From: Paramacrobiotus metropolitanus
Taxonomy: Eukaryota > Tardigrada > Eutardigrada > Parachela > Macrobiotidae
Direction of reading: 5' to 3'
Assembly (NCBI RefSeq): GCF_019649055.1
Contig: NW_026570386.1
Coordinates: 164,158 to 228,157, forward strand
Length of the DNA: 64,000 nucleotides
The position numbers and the translations under genes are program-made. The notes beneath the pieces were generated by a model. The model searched no databases. It had not been told where the DNA came from and was given only the letters and a program-made list of their open reading frames with translations. This document shows, piece after piece, positions 1 through 10,940 of the stretch. Within the stretch, counting starts at the first letter, position 1. Every line of letters starts with the position of its first letter.

Positions 1-3000
1 TGCGCAGCCGCCGTCCACCCGGTGAAGCCGAGCTGATACCGGAATTGAGAAAAGACCTACTGCCCAGCGAAAACAGCGTGTGTTCCACGGGAGAACGTTT
101 ACGGCGTGCGGATCTCAGTAGGCAGAAGATCTTCTTACGTGTCGTAATCAACGAACAGGAAGTCTGCCGTACCAGCGCGTACAATTTGCACGACGAATTC
201 AAAGTGATCATTGGGAAGAAATTCTCGTTCCTTGCCGAGTTCATACCGGAAACCATAAAAATTGAAGTGTACGAAGAACAGGGATTTTTAAACCGGCTCA
301 TTGCGGAGACATTTGTCGCGGTGCCCGATGAAAAGTGGGACGCCAGTATTGCGCCGTTTAATAGTGTGGAATTTGCCAGTGCGGACAAGGTCACTACTGG
401 GAATGCAGGTGTTGGCAGCGGTACGTTATAACTTACATGCAGCTCCAATGAGTGCAAAGATAAGACTTTTGATGCTACTTTCTGATGAAAACTAACTCTA
501 TGAAATTATTAGAATCCCAGACTAAGCTATAATTTAGAAATAAAGTATGTAATTATTCAATTGTTCGTTTATTTGCAGGAACTTCCGTAACAGTTGACGC
601 AGGCGCAGAACCGGCAATTTTCTACACTAATGGAACAATTCGTTGCCGCGTAGCATGGGTTCCCGAATCTGCAAAAAAGATTGCTCAGTCACGAGTGAAA
701 TTAGGGAGCTCGGAACTGCTGGATGCTTTAGGTGCGCGCGGAAGACGAGACTACAAGAAACTGGCCGAATGGGCGCAAAGCGCACAACTAGGTACATGAA
801 TATGGGCACGTATGAAAATGTAATTTACCGACGTTGGTATTGTTTTAGACCCAAATGATCCTTCAAATGCCGATCTCATTGCTTACCTAAAAACTGCCGA
901 ACAGTCGGCCAGTAGCAATTTCTTCCGTCTGGAACAACTGCAACAGGAATTCGATTTTGTGTCTGCTGAGAGTATTGCCGAGAACAGACGCTTTCGTTTA
1001 CTACAGCTCCGCGACCGACAAGTTCCCGAATTTGCCAACTTAAAAATGATACCAGCTAATGACAACGAAATACCGGCCAATATATTTGATAAGTACACAT
1101 TTGGACGGCGTCAAGAAGCTGTCTCGCTATTAGGAGTCTCCGGTATCAATCAAAAAGCCCATGCCAGTTTACTGCAGAATGTGAGACAATTTTTCTTGTG
1201 TTATGGATTATTCTCTCGTCGACTTTCGAAAAACCGATTTTTTAAACAAATATTATTTCTTTAGCTTCGTGAATACATTTCCTACACTGTTCGGTCCGTT
1301 CAAGACACTTACACCTACGAAGACATGGTAAATGAGGAGTCCATTTTAAACATTGGAAAGTTCTTCAGTATATTAGCCGGTTTCTGGAAGCCGCGCCGCC
1401 GTTTAATGCCGGTGCGCAAACAGCAAAAAATGATCTCGCTGAAACAAGCAGCCCATACGGAGATGCGGCTAATCGTTCGCATTCTGAAAGCGGAAAATCT
1501 GCCTCGTCGACAAAAAACCGACCGAACGCCGACCGCGCCCATGATGGAGTCCACTACCCAGGAGCGAATATCACCCACACCGGCCACAAATAAAATAGAC
1601 GAACCGGTACCATTTACAAAGCTTCTCTTCTAACAGTGTTTGAGAAGCAAGTTTTAAATGTCATAGGTACCCTTGCGCGCATTCGCCACGGCACATTTCG
1701 CGGGACAGGAAGGAAAACTGCACGTCGTGGAAAGCACGGATCCGGTGTGGAATGGCCAGATCGTCTTCCGATTAAATCCCACCGCGAAAAGCAGTGTGCA
1801 GTTTCTTCAACAGGAACTGGAAATACACTTTTTTGACGAAGTGGCTGTGGATGTTCTGGAGGTTCGGCTAAAACTTTGCACGCAATTACAGTGTCTTATT
1901 TTAAAAAAATAAATGTTTTGTATATATATAAATATGTATGTATATACTCGTATATATTTGTTTTTTAAAATAAATGTTTTGTATGTATATCTTGCAAAAT
2001 GTGCGAAACTGAAGCACCAGTCCGATCAAATTAATTTTAGTACAGTGCTCCCAGTATTGTATACAGTATATGCACAAGTGTGGACGTTCCAATTTTGACC
2101 ATACTTTACTCGTACAGTCGTACAGATGCGAGAATGCTCGCGGCGTTGGAAATTTTAGCAGTTTCAGAAAATGATTAATTAGGTTGTGAAGATGGCATTA
2201 CTTATATTTTTAGGATAATACACTACGTGAAAGCCACATCTATCAACGCCTGGATCGCCGATGGCTGGGATCGTTGACCTTTCCTTTTTCCGCCTTATAC
2301 ACAACGTCAAAAATTGACGGGACGTTTACATTAAGCAGTCCACCCGTTCTGTTAGGCTACTCCACCGTCACCACGTCCCGCGCATCGGTATTCGTCGCCC
2401 TGGATCCACCACTTCTACCGCCGGCACCGTTCCTTTTGTCCCGACTGGAAAGCATCGAAGATGATCGTGACGTGCAGAACGTAGAAGCATGGACAGCGCG
2501 GCTGCGCAAACAGTTCCCCGATCGCCTTATCCGGCCACTGGTTGTCAACACGGAAGCTAAATCGTGTTTACTGACTCGGTTTATTCATCCACTTAATCCG
2601 CCTCCACAAATATTGTTTGATACGACCATAACGCGGGATAAAATGGTAACAGAAATATTAAGAAAAATTGAAAATCAAACTTTAGTCATAGTGGCAGTTT
2701 TATTTGTCGCAGAACGTTGTGGCTAGATTCGTTTCCTTGATACCGGATGTGCCTGATACATTGATATTTCCGGAAGCTGTGGACATTTGGAGCACTAATG
2801 ATGTCAGTTGGTAAAAACGTATATATGAAAAATTACTGTATACCTTCGTATCGGTTGAACATCAAAACTTCTATACGTAAACCGAAACCTGAACACTGCT
2901 GTTACCATGCATGACGGTTTACAAGCTTAATACTTACGTAATCGTTTGTTTAATCATCAAAATTACGCATGGTATTTCTACATTTAGTTGTGTAATATTT

Positions 3001-4108
3001 ATGTAAAAAGGCGTTTTTTTTCTGCAGCAATTTCTCGCTTTGCTCTGTGGCGACGATGAGGAACATGCCTTGCTTTTATTGAGCTACTTCTTGTTCTTCA
3101 AAGTCCAGGCCTACCTGTTACTTGGTCAAACCGTGGGAGGAGGACCGGGAGCGTTTGTATTATGTCGAGTACAGAGTTCCGATGTCTTCTCTATTTGGGA
3201 TGCCAGAAACGGAAAAAGTTACAGAGTTACGGATCCTGAATGCCCAGTCACCGCTATTGGGATGGTAGCTAATAATGAAAATGTAAGAAAGTGTTTTAAA
3301 ACAGAAATTTTCGAAAGCAGCCACCACAACAAGTAATTTAATTGTATGATTTCCGTAAAACAATAATTAATAAATTTGGGCTTCGTGTTTCATGGTTAAT
3401 ATTCCCTTTGGCTTTGATAGATTTGGGCAAACGTGCAGCAATATTCCAAAGCCCATGAGATGCAATGGCAGCTGCATCTTGCAGCGCACTGGAAACCATT
3501 GTGGTCATCCAGTAAAGAACGCCCAGCTAATATTTTTACGCTACAACCAGAAACATTCACGTATATCGATACACCGGCACACCGGAAGCACGAGTTGGAA
3601 ATAGTGTTAACCAACAAGATCACAGTGGCTATCATGGAAAAGCGGTCGCGATATGTTACCCGGTGGAATGTTGAATGTAGTCGACGGTTGTATCATCTGC
3701 TGGACACCATGGAAGTCGACAGGAACAAAGCGGATGCGGCACAATATCATGAGCAACAGCTGCGGGACTTGTTGCTGTTGTACGATGTAAGGATTACAGT
3801 GATATAATTTAAAAAATTTTATATCTTTGTTACAAGGGCACAAACCCGTGGGAATAGTATGGCCTGTGGTAATCAATGAGCTTTCCACATTCGTAATGTG
3901 TATCTATGTTTTTCAGATCTATGGATTTCCTTTGAATCTTTCATTAGGGAACCCAGACGACGTTGTGGACGCTGTCATATCGACCGGGATCCATCAAGTG
4001 GACTCCAACGACCTCGAATTAAGTCTGGCGGTTAACTTCACGCTGTATCCCCACTCAGTAGTCTCTGTATGGATTTATCTAGCCGTACTTAAAAGAACGG
4101 TGCCATGA
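1..4108 (+). CDS. CC2D2A: CC2D2A, C-terminal part (ciliary transition-zone protein), 5' truncated by window
   Basis: CC2D2A is a transition-zone (MKS module) protein needed at the base of cilia. Ten exons join in phase: <1-420, 579-791, 849-1180, 1265-1606, 1667-1861, 2214-2645, 2713-2802, 3028-3282, 3421-3786, 3917-4108 (TGA). Visible are the C2-type segments (LRRADLSRQKIFLRV, EVCRT), the DPNDPSNADLIAYL block, WKPRRRLMPVRKQ, the DGTF-PPVLLGY stretch, and the cysteine-protease-like C-terminal region (FLALLCGDDEEHALLL...AYLLLG...IWANVQQY). It ends with GIHQ..L.LAV...YP.SVVSVWIYLA, as in vertebrate CC2D2A. The first exon stays open to the window edge, so the N-terminal half lies outside. The exon ending at 2802 uses a weak GTCAGT donor. 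It converges with TFB1M, and their 3' ends may overlap. Confidence 0.93.
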
Positions 4109-4128
4109 TGAGAGATTGTCAGTAATTG

Positions 4129-4134
4129 TTTATT
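4129..4134 (-). terminator. AATAAA polyadenylation signal, minus strand (TFB1M)
   Basis: An AATAAA hexamer on the minus strand lies about 400 nt past the TFB1M stop. If used, the TFB1M 3' UTR would run through the second copy of the 203-bp duplication and almost touch the CC2D2A stop codon. Confidence 0.35.
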
Positions 4135-4266
4135 TTGTCTCGATGTGGACACCAGTCACACCACTATTAACTTTGATATTCACATTCCAATCTCAACAAC
4201 AGCTGAGCGGCCTGAATGCTCAGACCTGTAATTATTTGGTATATACATAAATATCTGTGGTTTTCT

Positions 4267-4669
4267 ACTTCTGTAGCACATTTCGAGACAACGACTTTAA
4301 AAGAAAAGGGATGGGAACAAAAATCCTTTAAATATATCGAAAGCTATCTAATTCTGGATACTCTTGACAGACTTTTTCATAAGCACAAAGTAGATCACGG
4401 TATTCTTCCAGTTCTAACAGCATCGTGGGTTTCTGTGGGTCTATGCGGGATCTGTCAATCAGTTCTGTCACTTCTGTAGCACATTTCGAGACAACGACTT
4501 TAAAAGAAAAGGGATGGGAACAAAAATCCTTTAAATATATCGAAAGCTATCTAATTCTGGATACTCTTGACAGACTTTTTCATAAGCACAAAGTAGATCA
4601 CGGTATTCTTCCAGTTCTAACAGCATCGTGGGTTTCTGTGGGTCTATGCGGGATCTGTCAATCAGTTCT
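4267..4669. repeat. 203-bp tandem duplication of TFB1M last-exon sequence
   Basis: Positions 4267-4469 and 4470-4669 read as two head-to-tail copies with period 203 and no mismatch that I can see. On the minus strand the right-hand copy supplies most of the final TFB1M coding exon and its stop. The left-hand copy repeats the same C-terminal codons and stop downstream, but lacks the acceptor site and the first residues of that exon. It would therefore lie in the 3' UTR. Perfect identity suggests a very recent event or an assembly error. Confidence 0.9.
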
Positions 4670-6198
4670 TGGTGTACACGCTCATAACCTTTTCGTGGAA
4701 ACAAGTACCTAAGAAAACAGCAACAAGTACCTAATAAAACAGCGCCACACTAATGAATAGTAAGAGTTATGATAAACGATAAAATGACGATTACTGCTGA
4801 AACATACAGCGCTTCCAGATAGAGAACCGCCAATCAGCAGGCAGTTTCCTGCATACAGCTAACAGGGGCTTACCCAAGGGCTCTTACGAAGGGCTTTCTC
4901 TTCATGGTGAAGGTCGTTCGCACAACTTTTTCCACCATTTTAAAAGGCTGTGTTATTGCTGGTTCTTTTCGTGGTGTAAGGATGACGACTCCAGCATCAA
5001 CGTCGGGTTTGGGCACAAATGACGTTCCTAAAATAAGCCACACCATTAGCAATACGGCAAACCAGTAACCAGACATTACTATTAGTAAGACTAAAATATG
5101 CCTATTAATAAGACTGATGTACCGATACATCGTATGCAGAACTATGTGCAGTCTATAGACTGTAGATATAAAAGCATCTGTAGTTAGGTGAAAATTTTCT
5201 TTTTTCCATGTTACTCTCTTACCTCGAATAGGAAATGCGTATTTGACATCACAATAGTTTTGGCACATGATGGACAATCTACAACGCTGGCGATCGCCTG
5301 GAACAGCGATGATACGTTGAGCCACTTCGTGCTGGAACATCAGTGTCAGCTGCACTCGACCAAAACGAAAGACATCCGTCTTTGATGACATATGGCTTAA
5401 AAATTTTATAAGTAAAGGCGTCGCGATATTGAAAGGCAAATTCGCAATAATATGCAATGGTGGTAACTCATCACTGAGCCACGGTCGCACCTGAAAAAAG
5501 TTCAAATGTTCAAAATTTCTATTCCGTGACGAAAACTTATAAAAGCAAGATTAACTATACGGGATGTGCACTGAGCACTAAACACTAAATAAGCACTGAA
5601 AATCTTACTAGAAAACAGGGCGGCTGCCAACTATTTATTTTTGTATAGTCAAATTTGTCTTCTGTAATTATTCATTTTGCTTGCGTATTCGTCGTAAGTG
5701 ATTATTAGATTACGGTGGACTTTCGGATGCAATTCGACAGGTACTTCAATTAACACTTCTGTGAAACACCCTTAAATCAAATCGCACACCTACCGTATCT
5801 TCAGGGAATATACCCTGTAGATCAGTGCGAAGAATATCATCGTTGATAATATGAAAAGGTAAAGTGTCCGACGCATCTTTTAGTTCGTTAAGGACAGGGA
5901 TAAATCTCGCATCACGCTCGATGACGGTCAACTCACGGATGTTTCCTGCACTTATAATTGATCGCGTCAGGCTTCCAGGACCAGGTCCAATCTCCAGAAC
6001 GCAACAATTATCCAGATTCCCCGCTGCTCTGGCAATTTTATTCGTCAGTTTGGGTTCGAGTAAAAAGTTCTGCGATAGCTGCTTCAGAGCACGTAATCTG
6101 TATATCCGCAGGATTTCTCCGATCGTAGGCAGAGGAGGCAATCGATGTACAATTTCTCGAGCTGCAGCGGCAGCTCTAACGGCGGAAGGTATCGGCAT
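4531..6198 (-). CDS. TFB1M: Mitochondrial dimethyladenosine transferase 1 (TFB1M, KsgA/Dim1 family)
   Basis: TFB1M dimethylates two adjacent adenines in a helix near the 3' end of mitochondrial small-subunit rRNA, using S-adenosylmethionine, and is needed for mitoribosome assembly. Four exons join in phase: 6198-5794, 5490-5223, 5027-4874, 4708-4531 (TAA), giving about 334 aa (human 346). The N-terminal exon has RLPPLPTIGEI and LKQLSQNFLLEPKLT, then SAM motif I (LEIGPGPGSLTRSI). The catalytic motif is NLPFNIATPLLIKF, followed by FVPKPDVDAGVV and the substrate-side helical domain. The last exon (YLFPRKGYERVHQEL...DSFRYI) matches the vertebrate C-terminus and shows where the gene ends. Start: the ATG at 6198 opens a short arginine-poor leader. 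It is divergent from AIFM1 with about 650 bp between. Confidence 0.94.
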
Positions 6199-6845
6199 GT
6201 TTGACAGAAGCCAAATAAAATGGGCTTATTACATCCGCACGTTCAAGATACGTATGGACGGTATGGTCGGTGATCCTTAAAGCGATTCTCAGTGGCGATG
6301 TGCAGTGTTCTCCCAAGCAGGACAATCTTCGAGAAATAAGATCAGCCGCACTTACCACTTGGTTAGCCGCGCTTGTAAGTCACAGTAAGTGATCAAAATG
6401 TCCTACTAATACTCTCAGCATGGATTCAGATCAATGTACCGTACTACGAGCGAAGGAAAGATGCACAGTTCTGACAAAAGTAAAAAGTTACAAAACACTA
6501 CAATTTAACGTCCAACAATGAATTCATAAAATTTGCGACACGGAAATCGAGAGCCGTCGTAAAAAATTTGTCACAGCTAACGGGGGAGGACGACCCCAGC
6601 TTGAAGATCTTCGGCACAATCCCTGCTACGTATATTCCGGATGTCAACAAGTCAAATTTTTTCCTTCATAAAAATTTTCGTCCAAGACTGGAGCTAATTT
6701 TCAACCTAACTTGTTTTGCATACTGCTTACACTTTCCTGGCGCATGGTCCTGAATCTGGTCCGTTTTCTGCTCGACAATTTTGCAGTACGCAACTGGAGA
6801 CCGGTGAACTTGTTTCGGTGTTACTGTAATTCTTGCTAGCTCGCC
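6199..6845. promoter_or_regulatory. Divergent intergenic region between TFB1M and AIFM1
   Basis: About 650 bp separate the start codons of two mitochondrial-protein genes on opposite strands. I see no TATA box and no convincing coding sequence. The arrangement suggests a shared bidirectional promoter, which is inference from layout only. Confidence 0.4.
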
Positions 6846-9800
6846 ATGAAGTTGCCGATTGGAAACGTGTTATGGCTGCACCAGATTTCCAGATTCCCCA
6901 GAATTTTCACTTGTCCGAGTAAGATTCGAGTCTCGAAAGCCTTAGTGAGCGACGAATGCAGAGTGTTCGCTAGGCTGCATTTTTGTTGTAATCCTTAATA
7001 GGCCGAATTGTTCCTGCTCGGCTGGCGAGCAGCCATCAACACGACAGTCACGATAAGAACGCGCCTGCCAAAAAAGATTATGACGATCCGTGGGACAATG
7101 TACCACCAGCGGCGGGTGGTCCGCTCAGAAAGGCTAACCTCAATGATTTCCCCATTCCCAAAGGATCCTGGCAAGAGGATTTTAATCGACGACAGCGCTT
7201 AGGAAACTTACAAATGGGACTGGGACTGTTGTTTTTCGGCGGAACGGTTTTCTACGTATGCTTGCTAAATTCCGATTCCGATGGTCTTACATATTTTAAA
7301 AAGTTATGGTTTTTTTGTAGTTGTGGTACAAAGATCCGTTGAATTTTGAGAAAGTATTTGGCCCGTATAAGTACATGAAAAATCCTCCGGCTTTTAAAAG
7401 TCCTGTGTTGGAGCCTAATATCCTTCGAGAGTTTATGAGTCCGACGGAGACGGTCGACCAATTACAAACATCAGCGCGCGCACAACAGCCGGCAGGTCAG
7501 TCTGAAGCCAAAATGCTTGTTCCATTGTCTTTGGATTATTTTTTACGTCAAGCAGCTTTGCAAACATTAAGGTTGCGATAGTAAACAGTTAGTGCTTTCC
7601 AGATAGAACTGTCTTTTTAACATAATTAATACAAAGCTGGAACTTGAGATGTCGTTATTTTTAGCAAGCATTTTGTTATATAAGGCGTTTTCGGTAATTT
7701 TTTAGTAGAGACACGGACTGTAAATTCAGCCCTTGTGCGATAACATTGTGAGCGGTTTTCAGATTTTGTTAAGGATGAGTACTTACTTTTAATTTCTTGA
7801 CATTGTTTCTTGCTGGATATTTACCTGTTCGTTCTTTACACAGCCGAGAAACCGAAATTGGTGACCAAAGTCGATCCGAGCAAAATTCCAGAAATACCAA
7901 ATCATGTACCGTACCTGATCGTTGGAGGAGGAACGGCAGCGTTTTCAGCATTTCGTTCCATAAGGGCGAACGAGCCAACAGCTGCGGTAATTGTTATTTA
8001 TATGATTAAAAATAATTACACGCTGGATGGTGTTCCTTTTAAAGGTTTTAGTTATCTCCAATGAACCGTATTACCCGTACATGCGACCTCCTTTGTCGAA
8101 AGAACTCTATTTTACTGATGATGCACACCGAAAAGATTTGCGATTTAAACCAATGCATGGAAAGGAAAGAAGGTAAATTGTTCGCCCATTTTATCTGGAA
8201 AAAGTTCTTCTAATTCTTTTAACCTTTCTGTTAACGTTTACGGATAGTGTGTTTTTTGAGCACGAGGAATTTTACGTCGATCCCAAAATGCTTCCATTCA
8301 CGGAAAATGGTGGAGTTGCTGTTTTGCGAAACATGACAGTGACATCTTTGGATCCGAAATCGCAAAAGGTTTCGTTGAAGAATGGATGGGATATTTATTA
8401 CGATCGGTTGCTTCTCGCTACGGGTCCGTATGTTTAAACCGTTAATGATGTTGCATTGTGGTGAAAAGATAAATATTTTGAATTATTGATAGGTGGAACT
8501 CCGCGATCATTGCCATGCCTTGAGAAAGCCGGTCCAGATGTTGCGAACAATATCACAATTTATCGTGATGTGAGTCTGTTTGGTCATTTCAAGCGCTTTA
8601 GACCTTAGTGTAAATGTGGCTGGCTGTTGTGTAAATGTTATAATAATAGTTGTTTGTTTTATTTCTGTCTAATGCGTAACATATGGTTTATTGCTATTCT
8701 GGCTTAAAAAACCGTTCGAAAAATTTAGTACGTTTCTTAATTTTCTTTGCATGATCTTCTAGAATGTAGTTTTTGCCACACTCCAGATTGTTGGTTTAAC
8801 TTTCTTTTGTAGGATTTAGAAATCTTTAAAATTTTATTGTAAGCCGCTTAAATTGAATGCAGATCGAAGATTTCAAAAAGTTGGACGCAGCAACGAAAAA
8901 GGTCAAGAAAGTTGTGATAATTGGCGGTGGATTCCTTGGAAGCGAACTAGCATGTGCACTGGCTCATCGAGGTAGGGTAATTTCTCTTTGTAGCAACGAT
9001 GGTTGATAAACAGATTTTGTCTGTGAAGGAAAAAGTACCGGGTTGGAAGTCCATCAGATTTTTCCTGAAAAAGGCGTTTTGGCCCGCGTACTCCCAGAAT
9101 ACTTGAGTGATTGGACCACGCGAAAGATGCAGAATGGTATGTGTTTCGGAAGAAACGCGGTATCGCAGAATATGTGACCTGGTGTTTTTTCGCAGTAGAA
9201 AAAGTGAAGGTTTATGCGGAAAAATTCGTTGTTAGTGCTAAGTACTCCAACGGACAGGTTGTAATGCAAATGAATGATGGTCAAGAGGTAATATCTCGAA
9301 TTCTGGCTTCACGGATACAATCAGCAGCTGCGGAGTGGTATTCGACTACGAATCTTGCAACTCTGATACATTTACAGATATCCGCCGATCATGTCGTTGT
9401 CGCCGTTGGCCTTTCGCCAAATACACAGTTCGCGTCTTCGGCCGGTTTAGAAGTTGATGAAGTCCTGGGCGGTTACAAAGTGAATGCTGAATTGGCGGCA
9501 TGTGAGAACATTTGGGTGGTACGTACTCTGCGTTTTTAAGTTCCCGCGGTTTTGTGTGTGTAATTGTAAAATGTGTGTTTGTAATTGTAAGATGTGTTGT
9601 GTCCAAGAATTAGCGACAGCGAACATAGCACATCAGCGCTAATTAGCCTTGCTTCTACAGGCGGGAGACGTTGCAAGCTTTTTTGACGTTACTCTTGGTA
9701 GAAGGAGAATGGAACATCATGATCACGCAGTAAGTGCAGTTATTTGCCCTAATTAAAAAGGTGGTGTCCTAAAATGGCCCGTAATAAATCACTCTCTTTT

Positions 9801-10524
9801 GTTGTAGATTGCAACCGGGCGAGTAGCTGGAGAAAATATGGTGGGCAAGAAAAATTCTTTTTGGCACCAGTCCATGTTTTGGTACGAAAACGAATTTGAA
9901 TGCGAAAACGTGGTGTTTTTGCACTCACAAAAAATCTCTGTTTTATTAATTAGGTCGGATTTGGGCCCTGAAATCGGATTTGAGGCAGTTGGCTTAGTGG
10001 ATTCTTCGTTAGACACTGTAGCAGTCTTTGCACAGAATCAGCCGGTAGCAATGGAAGCCGAAGGCGATAATGTCAGTGCACTGATTTTGGTGTTTTGGTT
10101 TGGCATTTAAGGAAAGAGGTGTAATTGGCACACTTACATTGTTTCATTTCCCCTAGGCTAAATCTTCTTCGTATCGACCTTTGCAAATGCCTGGTCAAAA
10201 TGAAGAGTATTCCAAGGGTGTGATTTTTTACCTTAAGGACAAGATTATCGTTGGAGTTTTGCTATGGAATCTGTTCGATCATGTGTCAGTAGCTCGAAAG
10301 GTGAGTCGAGTTTTTAAATAAATTTCTTTATGCAACTCCGCTGCACAATCACAGTTATTGGAATTTTTGTTTAGGTGATCAAAGAGCAAAAAACGTTTGA
10401 TGATTTGAGTGATTTAGCAAAATTGTTCGACCTGCACGAGGAAAAAAATGCCAAAGAGAACAGCGATAAAAACAAAGAAAAGGAGGCTGGTGATAAAAGT
10501 AAAGACAATAAGAAAAAAGAGTAA
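6846..10524 (+). CDS. AIFM1: Apoptosis-inducing factor 1, mitochondrial (AIFM1)
   Basis: AIFM1 is an FAD/NAD(H)-binding inner-membrane protein that supports respiratory-chain biogenesis and, when released, parthanatos. Sixteen exons join in phase: 6846-6918, 7002-7255, 7321-7495, 7844-7986, 8045-8172, 8248-8423, 8493-8569, 8863-8971, 9029-9136, 9196-9287, 9378-9518, 9661-9729, 9808-9881, 9954-10071, 10157-10300, 10375-10524 (about 676 aa). Key motifs: FAD Rossmann [40 protein letters not shown] Rossmann [20 protein letters not shown]...[55 protein letters not shown]. The first exons give an Arg-rich mitochondrial leader, an [14 protein letters not shown] segment, then one membrane helix ([12 protein letters not shown]). 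The C-terminus is Lys/Glu-rich. Exon 3 could read through its GTCAGT donor to a stop at 7581, giving a short form. Confidence 0.95.
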
Positions 10525-10940
10525 GGATAGGTTTTATTTGGTTTGGAAAGGCTCAGCAAATGGGGATGAAGGTGATGTATGTTGTTTTGAGGAGCTGTTT
10601 GATATTTTAATGGATGTTTACGTTTGTTTTATTTGTTGGGTTCTTACTTCTTACTGTTCTTGCAACATTCACACATAAGTCGTACCACCAGTGCTCTTGC
10701 CATCATCCACTTTCGTAAAAGTGCGAGTTTTTACTTGTAATAAACAAAATACGAATTCATTCTCGATTATCATGTTCCGATAAGTAAAGCAGCATCATAA
10801 ATCTGTTCTGTAATGTTATCTCCGAGAAAATATTAGTACTTAAATGTACAAACTACAACTTGCAGAGAGTGTTGATCAAGGTAGTCTTTTGCAGCTCCAG
10901 TCGTTTCATTCGAAACAGGTTTTAGACTCCGCAAATGATT
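10525..10940. other. Convergent 3' intergenic region AIFM1/SUGP1
   Basis: AT-rich sequence between two convergent genes. It holds an AATAAA at 10739-10744 that could serve AIFM1. No coding sequence recognised. Confidence 0.5.
10739..10744 (+). terminator. AATAAA polyadenylation signal, AIFM1
   Basis: AATAAA on the plus strand about 215 nt after the AIFM1 stop codon, at a plausible 3' UTR distance. Confidence 0.4.

Noticed and set aside
4216-4712. Two similar plus-strand ORFs of about 90 codons
   Set aside because: They are antisense shadows of the duplicated TFB1M last exon; the minus strand carries the homologous protein.
7008-7581. A separate small deltamethrin-resistance-like gene before AIFM1
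   Set aside because: Its exons join in exact phase to AIFM1 through a GT-AG pair (7495/7844), and AIFM1 otherwise lacks a start and membrane anchor. Kept only as a possible short isoform.
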